From Tubiluchus corallicola (lineage: Eukaryota; Priapulida; Priapulimorpha; Priapulimorphida; Tubiluchidae), in assembly GCA_030141605.1 (NCBI GenBank), contig JAQGDQ010000095.1, forward strand, positions 434,001 through 498,000: a stretch of 64,000 nt of DNA, given 5' to 3'. The position numbers were made by a program, and so were the translations under genes. The notes below the pieces were generated by a model. That model did no database searches, was not told the origin of the DNA, and saw only the letters and a list, made by a program, of their open reading frames with translations. Every line of letters starts with the position of its first letter. Position 1 is the first letter of the stretch. This document shows, in pieces, positions 15,787 to 27,812 of this stretch.

Positions 15787-16281
15787 CAGTGGCCGCCGCT
15801 TATTGTGGACACCTCGGGCCAGCAGTGTGTGTCCATATTAAGCGGCTGTCCATATTAAGCGAAGTGACCCATGAAGACCCTTCCCCTTCATTAAAAAAGG
15901 CAAAAAACTGTCTGTATCAACTCGTCTCCTGTTTTATTGAAAAAAAGAAGTCAGACAAGTTTGTTTGGCAGGAAACTTTTCTCTCAACCTTGAACGGAAG
16001 GAAGTTATCACAGTTTCGAAGCTCTCAAGGCCACGGCAAACGGCGAACTGACTGATGCAATGACTCACACAGGCAGCAGAGCGGGAAGCTCTTTTCAATC
16101 ACGCGCGCAGGCCGTGGTTGGCACGGCTGGGCACGTGCCAAGAATGTTCGCTGTCCATATTAAGCGGCGGTTGTCCATATTAACCGGCGGATTTTATTAG
16201 GGGAAAATTCCGTCCCTCGCGAGTTGTCCACAATAACCGGCTGTCCACAATAACCGTGTCCATAATAAGCGGCGGCCACTG
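15787..16281. mobile_element. TA-flanked MITE with subterminal repeat array
   Basis: The ends are CAGTGGCCGCCGCTTATT and the inverted complement AATAAGCGGCGGCCACTG, flanked by TA on each side. Variants of TGTCCATATTAAGCGGC recur at least twice near the left end and about five times near the right end. This resembles the multiple transposase-binding sites of pogo/Tigger-like elements. The middle has a 99-codon ORF without recognisable homology and is probably non-coding. Just outside, at 16320-16375, more TTAAGCG/ATTAAGCGGC words precede another ACTGTA, suggesting a second, truncated copy. Confidence 0.88.
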
Positions 16282-17029
16282 TATTTGAATAGAAGTGGCC
16301 CGTTCCAGGCATTTTTGAGTCACTTAAGCGATTGAGTGTATTAACGGTGAATCTATTAAGCGGCAACTACTGTATTTTCAAACATTTTGACCAACATTCT
16401 TTACTTGTAAATATGCAACAAAAGCTGTCACTTAAAGCATCTCCAGTCACAGAAGCAGAATCTTAGATTCTCACCACAGTTTTCGACACAGTCAAAAACG
16501 TCCATTACTTTAGTATTAGTATTACAACTATTAGTACTAAATAATAGTAAATTGTTTTATATACAGTACACCGCATATCTAGAATCATGTACAGAGTTAG
16601 TGTTAAAACACTTAATTCTTTTCATGCATTAAGCACGGTCTTGATCATAAATCTGAAACGACTCATTATATCTTTACGGATGATTAATGGTTAAGTTTTT
16701 ATTGAAAAATATACTTTTGTTGCTCGGACGTATAAACAGTAAATCACAGTTAAAGAAAAAAAAACTACTAAGGCAAACCCACTAACAATTTGAAGAAATA
16801 AGTTAAAATCGACGTTGCAAATTGAAACGCAGAAAAATAGTACTGTCACCAGCACAGTGGGAAATCTTTATTTAGATTCGGCATTTACATTGGTCGAACT
16901 GCAAAAAACAATTTCTGCGATTGTTTAGTATAAACTTACTGAAAAAGTACAATAAACGGGCTTATTAGTACTACGTTTGAAGTTTTTTGATTTCTAATTA
17001 AACTATTTAACGTATTCATAAGGATTGAA
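16282..17029. other. Upstream region of the ZRSR2 gene
   Basis: AT-rich sequence between the MITE and the ZRSR2 start codon. It should hold the promoter and 5'UTR of ZRSR2, but I see no TATA box or other motif I would defend. Confidence 0.35.
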
Positions 17030-17607
17030 ATGGCTAATCAAATTTCACTTCTTGGGGAATTGTGCAACTCGTCAAGAAAGCTCAGGTTAGTTTAGTGACT
17101 GAAAAAGAGAGCTAAGCTTTGACTAGCTAATTAAGTATGACAGCAATGACGTTAATAAAAACAGGTCAACAAAGAACATTGTGTGGAGTCCTAGCTATTT
17201 CTATTCATATTGAATATGAATAATAACTGTATTCCTAATAGAAATTCGTGTTTTTCTCAAATTAATAGTTTTAAATATGCTACTGCTAGTGCTAGTATCA
17301 AAAATGAATTTGTAATTTTGCCAGGATAGTATGGTATCTGTAAGCTGTTAACATTTAGTTTTAGATTGTTCTTTTTTGTTTAGTGTTCTTTGTGTATGTA
17401 AGAATAGATGTTTTGTATCTGCAAATGTATGGGAAGTCTCTTCTTATTTCTAGTCATAAAGAATATAAATCATTACTGAAGAAATTTAAAAGAAAATTAA
17501 GACGACAAGATGCTGCAAAGGAACGGGAAGAAAAGGAACGCAAAGGTGTGTATCTAATATATTGAATGTTTTAATAATTATTTTCAAATAGTTATAACAA
17601 TGATAAC

Positions 17608-17649
<42 letters not shown>

Positions 17650-20600
17650 CTGTGTGTGTGTTGCACTATAATGAGCTGTATAGTTTATAATTTTACATTA
17701 GAAACATTGAAGTGGCAGACTGAGTCTAAAATTTCTATCATCGGAATTTGTAACAGAAGATCCAAAATGGCCTATTTAATCCTAGAAGTAATCAAGGCAA
17801 CCACATAACAGATGTTACAATAATATGTTCACTACTACAGTCAGTATTCACCTGAATACCGTGAACAATATCATCCATAGAAAAATGCAAAATTAAATTT
17901 TTTTACACACTATTTTGACACTCATTAATGTAAAAGCTTCAGATAGGTTATTTGATAATGAAGAGTGTAATTATCTTTTTAACAGTTTTCATTTTACTGA
18001 AATTTGTGTGAAAAGGTATTTGTAATATTGGGAGTGAAGTAGCGCCTTCGGTACATGGGCTGCCCAAGTGCCGCAGCAACAGAAATGGAGCTACATTAAT
18101 TGCTTTTACAATTTGTTGACCTTAACTGCAATGTCAGTTTTCCTTTATTCATTTAATAACAATATTGAAATAATAATAAATAATTAATTTAATTTTAATT
18201 TTAAATTTAATAAGTTATCATTAATGTGATTGTGATTAAGATGAGTAATGTTTGATCTCCACAGCTAATAGTTTTTAATATTATAATCTTTTTAAGATTA
18301 AAAAGGGCCAGCTCTTTTGACCTAATTATAGACGCTTACCTCTTCGTCAAACACTTTTTCTCTGCAGTGTCAGGCAGTTGAACCATTAGTTTACCTCCTA
18401 ACCAGTGTTTTGTAATTATAATTACATACTGCTGCTTGGCTGTGTAATACGCCTTGACAAGATGATTAACTTTGGCAAACCAATACACTTTTTGCACAAT
18501 TTTTGTTTGATATTATAGTACCAGTAATTAATTCTGCAGACTAATTTTTGCTCACAGGCAGTTTATCTTGTCAGCAAGAATACTATTAGAACGAAATTGG
18601 CCTAGCTACTTTTTGGAGTTTACATTGGTATTATTGTTACATTACATTATTGTCATTATAATGAGTCGGGCAAGACAATTTAGTCAAGTTTTTAGATCAT
18701 CGATTTGTACAGTGAACAGATAAAATAGCGTTAAATGTGACAACTTGTTCAAACGCTACGACACTTTACAAATAAAGCTTGCCTAATATCTTGATTGATT
18801 ATAATTTCATAGATAACGGAACTCAGTGCGGTACTTGGGTGGCCCATTTAGCACACTTGTTTTGGAGAGTGATGTTCGCTACATGGGCTAGTGTGCTACT
18901 TCGCGCTCTACATGTAAGTCGGAGCTTGAAGAAAATATGTGTAAAGAAAAAGGTCCCCAAACTGGATACCACAAATGAGGAAAAAGTTTATTATGGCAGA
19001 AATGTTAAATTAGCAATTGTGTGCGAAAATTTGTGATGCAATAACTTCACTTTGATTATTTTTGCAATTTTAATGGACCAGAAGGCTATACTTTTTGAAA
19101 ATTTCGTGTAAGTCTGTAATTCCTAAAGTCAGTTCATAGTTTGCTTGAAGAACGGAAGTAAGTGGTAAAGCCTTAGAAACAATTAGTAGAGTGATTAAAA
19201 AAATTTTCTAATTCTTTTTTCTTATATTTGACTAAGCTTTTGCTGAAGTTGTTTCAGCATATCCCTATAATTACAGATGACCTAAGCCTTAACTAAATTA
19301 TAAAAAAGATTATACAAATGCCGTTATTTCTTTAAATACACTGTGTAAACAGCAGGCTTTGCTCTTTGGTTTCTTCTAGAAGTTGTGTCAATCTATAGTA
19401 GTAGAAAGCTTAGGAGAGAGCTTTCCTTTTTGTTTTAAAACCAAGGTAGTGTCTGCAGCAATTTATCAGTGGGCTGCTACAGTTATTAAGCAAATGCTTT
19501 TTAATACAATCTACAGGTACAATTATATCTATTTTTTAATCACTGTTTGAAATAATTTGTTTGCATTGTGAATTTCTTTCAGAAGAGGAAAGGAAAATGT
19601 CTTTACTCACACAAGACGAATTTGAACAGAAGAGAAAAGAACAGCTAGCACGAGATGAAAAAGAAGAAAAAGACAGGTTTGTTTATTTATAAAGCATTAG
19701 CGTGCCAGTAACTGTGTAGACTGTATAGTCATCATAAAACTTGTAGTTTGTAGTTAAATCACCGTAACAAAAGTAATAATTAGTGGATCATAAATAGAAC
19801 ATTTCAATGACAAAAGAGAAAAATAAAATTTATTTATAAGTTATAATAATTGTTTTAACCATAATTAATAATTTAGTATCATTGAGGCAACAAATAGTAA
19901 ATGACAAATTGCAGGATAACTAATGGCAGGTTTTGCTAGCAGTAATAATAAGTGGTGGGTTTTCTAAATCTTTAAATTATCCCAATAAATCATATTTATA
20001 AAAAACGTTATAAGATGTTATATTGTCAAAAAAACATTACTACCATTCCAATAGAAAGCTAATGCATTTACGAGACAAAGAAAACCAACAATTAATAGTA
20101 GATTTGTGAGATATATATATACCAAGCATTAGTTCTTATTATAGGCAACATGCACAGCAATTGTGGCTGGAACGGGAAAAGCGTGCACGACTGGAGTTTG
20201 AATATAAAAAGAAAGTTGAAGAGCGAAAACGTCAGGAACGAATTGAGCTTGAAGTTTGTGATACCTTCGTAACATCTTACATTTAATTATTTTAGCTCCT
20301 ACTAACTAGTGGTATTAATACTACAGTGCCTACATGTCTGGTACTTTTTCATGTGTTATTTTTTCTGAATTAATGATTATGTTTTTTTATTTAAAAATCC
20401 AAAAAATACTTTCTTCTGATTTTTTGTATTTATTGATTAACTTTTTGTCCGAAGATAGTTTCACTGTGGTGCATTAAAATGTCGTGTCTTTTCATTTCTT
20501 TATCATTGTATTTTTTTCAATTTTTCTAATTCTTGATATTAGGAATTGTCTCAATGTTGAATTTTTATGTGTTTACAATGTTACAAAATTGAAGTTAGGC

Positions 20601-23600
20601 AAGTGAATTATTGCTGGAGCTTGAAAGCCATGCTTTCAATAAACCAACTCTTTTACCACCAGACTCGCTGTTTAAGTCTTATAATGATCATTATAGTAAG
20701 TGGTTGTGCTTTATTATTGCTATATTTGAAATTTTAGCAAAAAATTAAAAGGGAGTGGGAAGCAGAACAGAAGGCACAGAAAGAACACCAGGAAGAAAAG
20801 GATAAGCAAGAAAAAGAAAGGAAGGAAAAAGAGGTGACAGTTGAATGCCTGCACTCTAAACTATATCCATTTTTCTTTTTTTTGCTGGCTTCAAATCATA
20901 GTTTCCTATTTAGTGTTTTGAAATGTTTTCGGAATTGTAAATGATTACATTGCAGTATAGCACTTCCTTAACCAGAACTACATCAGGATTGTGTTATATA
21001 ATAGAGTGCAGCTTAACAGAGAAGAAACTGTATCTTTTTGGAAGTGAATGGGAAATATTATTTGCAGTGCAACTAAAAAGTACTGCAATTTTGTGCTGAT
21101 GTTTTAAAAACGCATTTGAATCTCCATTAATAATTGGAATCAGATAAAGAATATGTTGTCGGGAATTTTTTTAATTTTTCTTTAGAAATAGATTTGTAAG
21201 CAGAGAATATAACCGAAACAATTATTTACCACATCTTGTTTCAGAGTTTTGATGCTCTACGAACATAACAGTGAAATGATAATCTTTTTAAATGATGTTT
21301 GTGCCATTAGATTTTGGACATTATTCTTAAAACATTAAGTCTAGACTTTTATGATAAAAATTCCTTCCAGTAAAATGTGATGTTAAGTGAATCGAACAAA
21401 ATTTTTTGTGTTTAATTAAGATAAAAAATTCAGCCCTAGCCCGTTAAGCAAAAATTTTTTATTGTTAAGCAAGTAAATGTTCATTATCATTAAAATATGT
21501 AGTCACATTGTACATATATTTGAATCATAATTTAAAAAGTTATAAGTCCATTATTTATGATAATTTTTTATTTTAAATGTGTATTCTTAATCACCTTTTC
21601 AATTTATTAGTCACTTTCTGGTTATCATTTGTTGTTTGTAGTACTTATTGTGAAATCAGTACTTTCAATATGCGATGCTACTCTTGTGTTATAGGCCACG
21701 TTGCTCAGTGAAGCAGTTTCAGGAGAAAACAAGGTAAAATGTTTATTTTGTGCTTATACTTGCTTTTTTATAAGATATAATTATGATTTTGAATGTTGCA
21801 GCTAAATATTACCTTTTACTTTTTTGCACAGAAAAATAAATGTTGTATGTTGTATGAAACTGCATTCTTAATGCGTTTGTAATTTTTCGATATTTCGTGA
21901 TTTATAAAATTCAGAGCAAGCAGGACTTAGTGTTAAAGTAGTGACTGATCACTATATTTTGCTGTGTGGTATGGTCATTTTTTGTTCTGTTTAATATGAA
22001 AAAGAGCAGATCAATTAATTTGCTTATTGTAAAATCTGATGCAAATTTCAGGCATGGCACAATCCAATTGCTCCACCAAATTATGGAAAAGAACAAGAAA
22101 GAGAGACTTGTCAGTTCTACATGAAAACTGGAGCTTGTCGTTTCGGTGATAGGTAATGGTAATGCTATGAACTACTGTAATGTCTCTCTTTAAGATTATT
22201 ACAGTCAAATTTCATTGTATCGCCTACTTTGGAACCAGAAAAATGTTTGCGTTATAACGAGGTGTTACTAACTAAAATTTTCAATTACCACTCTAAAGAT
22301 TAACAAATTAAAAGAAATCATTAAATTAATCATATGTGAATTAATGACTCTGCCTCATTTAAAATTAATCCTCTTTGTTGAGACGTTTTTGTTTACTTAA
22401 TAATTTCTTGTACTCAACTATATAACAGACTATAGGCTACTGCTCCACTAAACGTGTATCTGTAGAAAAAGTTTATATAAGTCATAACTAGAAATTTCTC
22501 CTGGGGTTTCTTTATATGATTCTTACAATACAAACGAATACCTCATTTCTTGTGGCAAAAAAAGAAACATGTGTTTTCTTGTCAATTGCTATTATGTCTG
22601 CGTGGAGCATTGACATTAATATCAGAGCTATTAATCCTTTACTGCTGTGATTGTATGGTGTACACTACATCTTGCAAACAATTAAAACATGATAACGTGC
22701 ATTGTTTTATACCCGACGTGACGTATTCCCAGTGTCTGTGACTCAGCAGAGCATATAACAGCCTGGCAGATGGTGGGTAATGTTCTTATTTACCAGCAGT
22801 GAAATATTTTTTGCATCATATAGATGCTCTAGAAGTCATATCAAACCCGAAAGCAGTCACACTCTTCTTATTCCTGGAATGTTTGCAAACTTTGGATTGG
22901 AGCAAAGCCTTCAAGACGAATCTGGTAGGAAACTGCATATTTATTAAGCAGTTCATGTCATTCTTTGTGTGTACATTAATGAGTATTTGTAAACTATCAC
23001 ACTACTCGGCATTCCCTGTTTTTGGCACAACCAAGCGATTTATAAGTGACAGCCTTTCAGGGTCATTGCTACTGTGCTATTAGGCACTGGTCATTTTATA
23101 GACTTTTTGCATACATTCTTGTTTCAACACCTTTCTAAGCACTTTCTTAAAACACAAAATGCTAATATTTCTTAGGGTATGTATCTACTGTCAAATTTTG
23201 ATGTGAGCATTTGAAGCTGTCTCTACAATTGGCAAAACTGTTTGCTGTTGCGTTATGTATTCTAAAATAAGTATGGTAGCCATGGTAATGTTATAGCCAC
23301 TCAAAGTAATTGGGCAATTTTTGGCATTTGTAATAACTAGCTCTTCAGCATAAGGCTCTAAATGAAATAATAAATAATCATTTTGTCTATTTTCTATTGC
23401 TTGTTTTACTAAATCTGTAATATTTGTCAAGACTTTAAGGCCATAAGAATTTTTTTAAGCTCATGCTATTGTAAAAAAGAACTCATTAGTTGCAAAAATG
23501 GAATCTTAACTTCATATGTTATTCAAATCCGTGTTGTTTTGAAGGAATACAATTATTGGTAAGAGTTGATTTTCACTAAAAATGCCATTATTCAATGGGA

Positions 23601-25539
23601 GAAATTCTAAAATTTGTGCAATAACACATTAGACAGAGTAGAATCTCAATGATTGGTTGGATCAACATTCGGAGACTCAGTATTAGTCATTTGAACAAAA
23701 CTGACATGATAATAGAGGTCACTCTTAGGTTATGTTCATTTTGTGTGACTGGTTAAATTGATCATTATAATTCCTTGTCTTACTTTATGTTATCAAACTG
23801 GCACATATTTTTAGATTCTTGGCTAGAATATGAAGATAGTGAAACATTCAAAGACTTTCAGTTGTTTTATGAAGATGTGGTGCCAGAATTCAAAAGCATA
23901 GGACGTGTTATTCAAGTCAAGGTTTGCTGCAACTATGAGCCACATCTGCGAGGCAATGTTTACGTTCAATATGAAAGGTATTTCCTATTCCATGTACGTT
24001 TAACTACATTAAGACTTCATTCCACTTTGACTGTCATTAATAAAATTTTGTTAGAATAATTCCACCAAGGCATCAGGAAATAGAAATGGGATAAGAATGT
24101 ATTCAGCATAATATGGAGGAAAGAATTGGGAAAACTGGAAGGGAAATTAATGAAAGAGGGCTAAAAGAGAGAAAACGAAGAAATGGGAAAAAGCAAAAAA
24201 TGTAGTCACTCCATGTGATAATAAACACAAAATAATAAAACATTTTTTTGTTAATATGCCATATTTTTGTGTTCAGGGAGTCTGATGCACAGAAGGCATT
24301 TTTAAGTTTTAATGGGCGTTGGTACGGTGGAAGACAACTTTCTTGTGAATTTTCTCCGGTGACTAAATGGAAATCGGCCATATGTGGTAAGTAAACAGGA
24401 AGTAATTTTTAAGAAGTACTTGTTTTTTGAAAATCAAATTACTTATTTGTCAGGTTCAATGAAACATCTAGGAATAATGTTGCAAATATTTAGCAAGTTG
24501 CAAGTTAGTAGTTTTCTTTCAACAATAATAGCCTGATTTTCATGGATTCGTCATTCGTGGTTCTAACTACAGATATATTTCACCATTTGCTTAGTTCCCG
24601 CTTCAGGCTTTTGTTGTAAAACCTGAAACCCGCAAATGAGAAAGCAATAGTGACATATACAGAACTTACCAAGTAATTACCATTTGTTTTCTGGTACCAT
24701 TTTACCAAAATGTCTCAACAGATATAAACAAAATGTTTCTAAAAATATAAAAATCATAGCCTTGCACAAACAAGGCTGTACAGTTCTTGTGAATTTAAAA
24801 TGTTTAGATATTGCTTTATTTTCTAGGTTTATTCTTTAAAAAGCGATGCCCAAAAGGACGAAGTTGCAATTTTCTACATGTATTCATCAATCCTCGAAAA
24901 GAATTCTGGTATTATGGAGGTAGAGAAAACAAGCACGATATTCCTGAATTCAACGAATGGTACAGTGAACGCCACACGTCTCGGTCCACTAGGGAATACC
25001 ACCCATCTGCAAAACGGCGGCGGACTCATTCCCGATCAAGAAAGTACTCACATTCTAGATGCAGGTCTCACTCAAAGAAACGCTCATGCTCACGAGATGG
25101 GTCTAAACACCAATCACGTTCAAGAGACAGGTCTCATTCTAGGTCAAAAAACCGTGCAAGATCACATTCCAGATCACCGTCATGGTCAAGTTCCACATAC
25201 AGCTCGAGAAGTAGATCTCGATCAAGATCAAGAAAAAGATCAGGCTCGAGGGCTAAGTACCAACTAAGGGGAGAATCTCCTCTACATAAAAATCATTTAA
25301 TGAATAATTCTGCAAATAGGTCAAATAGCAAAAGCGAACTATTGAGTTCATTGCCAAAGTCACAGTCAAGATCTCAGTCACCATTCACTCAAGAGGATAA
25401 TACAAAGGTAACTAAAAAGCAAAATCATACGAAAAGGCATAAACGTAGATCTAGTTATAAGCGATCAAAGTCAAGAACAAAGAAATCGAAAAAAACACAT
25501 TCGTGTTCAAGAAACAGATCACGGTCGAACTCACATTGA
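17030..25539 (+). CDS. ZRSR2: ZRSR2/URP, U2AF35-related splicing factor
   Basis: This nuclear factor recognises 3' splice sites, above all in U12-type introns, through a U2AF-homology motif flanked by two CCCH zinc fingers. Eleven exons join in frame to 557 codons plus stop: 17030-17085, 17454-17545, 19583-19676, 20145-20253, 20738-20833, 21695-21733, 22052-22152, 22824-22924, 23815-23977, 24277-24386 and 24827-25539. All boundaries are GT-AG. The first exon (MANQISLLGELCNSS...) was chosen because its phase-2 end and Kozak context complete the SHKEYKSLLKK segment, as in ZRSR2. A charged coiled-coil region covers about residues 20-160. Finger 1 is at 182-201 (C-x8-C-x5-C-x3-H), the UHM at about 205-318 with NGRWYGGRQL, and finger 2 at 320-338 (C-x7-C-x5-C-x3-H). 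A long RS-rich tail follows and accounts for the greater length than the 482-residue human protein as I recall it. Confidence 0.95.
17609..17660. repeat. (TA)n(TG)n microsatellite in ZRSR2 intron 2
   Basis: A short TA run passes into an alternating TG run with one C interruption, just downstream of exon 2. Confidence 0.9.
18052..18850. mobile_element. Possible non-autonomous element with inverted ends in ZRSR2 intron 2
   Basis: TACATGGGCTGCCCAAGTGC (start of the 23-nt left arm, 18052-18074) is matched in inverted orientation by GCGGTACTTGGGTGGCCC (start of the right arm, 18828-18850), 19 of 23 positions. The enclosed 0.75 kb is AT-rich and non-coding. Additional copies of CTACATGGGCTAG lie at about 18890. 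No target duplication is clear, so the boundaries are provisional. Confidence 0.4.
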
Positions 25540-25786
25540 ATGGCGAAAAACTGCTGATCACTGTTTATTTAGGATTGTTGTAGTTAAGTAGGTAAAGATA
25601 TTAATTAACATTGTTAGTGCTATACTTGTTGCTTATTTGCATGTAAGTAGGTTGCTTATTTTCAAAACCACTTTCAAAATATTAATCCAAACGTGAAGTG
25701 TCTATTAAAGTTTTCATGCTATTTTCAAATGTTGGTATGCTATGAGAAGTAATAATTTTTGGCTAATTACCAACTTCCTAGATGTT

Positions 25787-25842
25787 TCTCTCTCCCTCTG
25801 CCTCTGCCACTGCCTCCCCCTCTCCCTCTCCCTCTCCCTCTC
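25787..25842 (+). repeat. Pyrimidine (TCTCCC)n tract in ZRSR2 3'UTR
   Basis: An almost pure C/T tract made of CTCCCT and CTGCCT hexamers lies directly before the AATAAA. In RNA this would be a polypyrimidine stretch of the kind bound by PTB/PCBP proteins; that role is inference. Confidence 0.8.
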
Positions 25843-25848
25843 AATAAA
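25843..25848 (+). terminator. Poly(A) signal AATAAA for ZRSR2
   Basis: AATAAA about 300 bp after the ZRSR2 stop, followed by a T/G-rich stretch. It abuts the polypyrimidine tract. Confidence 0.7.
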
Positions 25849-27068
25849 GCTTATTTTTGCAACTTGTTTAGTACATTATAATTGCTTCAGGCACAGTGGT
25901 TAAGAAAGCAACATTTGAAGATATCCACCTAAATTTCTATTGTGATTGATTTAAAAATCTGGCTAATACAAACAAAAAGTTATTGATTTTTTTAAACTAA
26001 ATCGATTTTATTAACTATAGTACATTAATATTTTATTATATTTATAATAGCAAATCAATAAAAAATTTAAGTACAAAACCCAATGTAATCAAATGTACAG
26101 TTGAATAGAAACCGTAAAAGTGATGCACTAACTTTAATATAGTGGAACATTTCTAAAATATATATATAAAAGCAAATGAATATGGTTGGCCACATTTTGC
26201 ACTTTAAAATGCAAATCCTTATTAGCACAACTAAATTTCTCAAAAATTATTTTTAAAAGTGGTAAAATATTTAGTTGTAGTTATAAATACTCAAAACCAA
26301 ACAGTAAATTAATTAACCATCAAGCTTTTGCTCAAATAACTTTCGCAAATGATGATCGTAATTCTGCTTCTGTTCAATTGGAAATGCTGGTGTACTTAAA
26401 ATCAGTACCAAGATATCAATCAAAACTGGTTTACACATGACATTCGTTGAGGTAATAATTACAAATACCCCCTACCAACAATCACACTTTATATCACAGC
26501 TAATTCTTCAACATTAACACAATGATATGATGTGTTAATTCTAAATCATGATAACTTCTTTGGTGAGTAATATTGCACAAGTATGACTGACCAAGCATTT
26601 TAATGGTTGTCCTAAAGACTTGGCTGAATTTCATTCTAACACAAAGAGCATTGTGAGCATGTGTAGCATGTACATAGTAAGATACTCGATATTTCAGACG
26701 GAAAGTAATACTCGAAACATATTAATGGAATTTGATAAAAGGTATTGTACCCAGGTAAATCCCATTTTTTGAAACTTACAGCTTAACAGAAAATTTGATA
26801 TGAATTTTCAAGTCAAGTATATTTGGACATCTTTTAAACACAAATAAAGCAGAGACATTAGACTTTATAATGCATAGACTTTATAGCCTCTATAAATGCC
26901 CACATTACTGGACTGTTTATTTTGGAAATTTGGAGATATTGAGGGTGACAATAGTATTCTACTCAACTATTTTCTTTATTACATTCTGATTAATGGGTTT
27001 TAATAACAAATAACTAATACAATAACTATACAAGGGGAAGATTGGATGCTACTGTATTCTATTTTTGT
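25849..27068. other. Convergent intergenic region between ZRSR2 and AP1S
   Basis: AT-rich sequence separating the 3' ends of the plus-strand ZRSR2 and the minus-strand AP1S terminal exons. An AATAAA on the minus strand (26975-26980) lies about 90 bp past the stop of the distal AP1S exon. Otherwise I see nothing. Confidence 0.5.
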
Positions 27069-27164
27069 TCAGTAAGCTTCGAATTCTCTCGGATCTAAGC
27101 CATCAGCATTGGAATCTTGAAAGAATAAGTTCAAGCCGAGCGATATCTCTTGACGAACATCGGC
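27069..27164 (-). CDS. Candidate AP-1 sigma alternative terminal exon D (31-residue tail)
   Basis: On the minus strand CGTTTCCCCACTGCAG is an acceptor. It is followed by 31 codons in phase 0 and a TGA, with a poly(A) signal 90 bp later. The peptide begins ADVRQEISLGLNLFF and ends DGLDPREFEAY. The phase fits the shared AP1S exons, whose last codons are LLQE. Its layout (S-L-G-L-N ... D-P-R-x-F-E-x-Y-stop) resembles the exon at 27720-27812, suggesting exon duplication. No other upstream coding exon was found on this strand nearby, so AP1S is the likeliest parent. It could instead be the end of a separate, undetected gene. Confidence 0.5.
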   Translation of the reverse strand, partial: ADVRQEISLGLNLFFQDSNADGLDPREFEAY

Positions 27165-27719
27165 CTGCAGTGGGGAAACGTATAATTAGAAGGATGAATA
27201 AAATGTAGCACCTTTATTGTGTTAATTAATAAATCACAATGAGTTCAATGAGTATGACTGAAGGACAGGCTATGGAGCTGAGTTAAAAAACCTGATATTT
27301 AACCAAAAGAAAAAACTGGTACTTTTTTGTAACCAGAAAAAACCTAAATAATGTTCATTTCTCCCAATTTCCCCATACAAAGTCAACTCGTATACATTTT
27401 ACTACTAACGTTAAATTTTGTGATCTTCACTGAAAATTTGGTACATTTTAGCCAACTTGTTACTGGTAATATGCTAACATGTTCTATTTGTAACTTTCTT
27501 CAACTGTTTATTCCCATAAAAATAATAATTATACTCATTGATCTATACATGTAGAACATATGCGGAGCACATGTTACAAGACATGCTAAGTACTCAACTA
27601 AGACAACGATGTGTTTTTCTGAAATTAATGTCTAGTAATGATTAACTAATTGTTATTAAAAGTTGCACAATCATGCGTTGCCTAAGAAACTACATGCATA
27701 TCCGCATTTTATGGAGCAT

Positions 27720-27812
27720 CTAGTAGGGTTCGTGGTAGCGGGGATCTATAGCAAACTCTTCTGCAAAATCCAGTCCTATACTCTGCAGTGCCACAAGTGT
27801 GTCGGAACCTTC
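27720..27812 (-). CDS. Candidate AP-1 sigma alternative terminal exon C (30-residue tail)
   Basis: A pyrimidine-rich acceptor on the minus strand (ending CAATGTCTAG) precedes 30 codons in phase 0 and a TAG. The peptide starts EGSDTLVALQSIGLDF and ends FAIDPRYHEPY. A minus-strand AATAAA lies at 27507-27512. The acidic start and the terminal D-P-R-...-Y pattern match exon D at 27069. Joined to the three shared AP1S exons it would give a 173-residue sigma subunit, 16 longer than usual. The parent gene is inferred from strand, phase and position only. Confidence 0.5.
   Translation of the reverse strand, partial: EGSDTLVALQSIGLDFAEEFAIDPRYHEPY

Noticed and set aside
17383-17565. Stand-alone 60-codon frame with a basic C-terminal part
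   Set aside because: The real coding part is ZRSR2 exon 2 (17454-17545); the N-terminal half is intron.
22202-22275. TACAGTCAAATTTCATTGTATCGCC and CGTTATAACGAGGTGT resemble one end of a pogo/Tigger-like element in ZRSR2 intron 7
   Set aside because: No matching opposite end or TA duplication was found nearby.
24878-25267. 129-codon frame overlapping the ZRSR2 RS domain in another frame
   Set aside because: It is a shadow of the repetitive RS-coding sequence.
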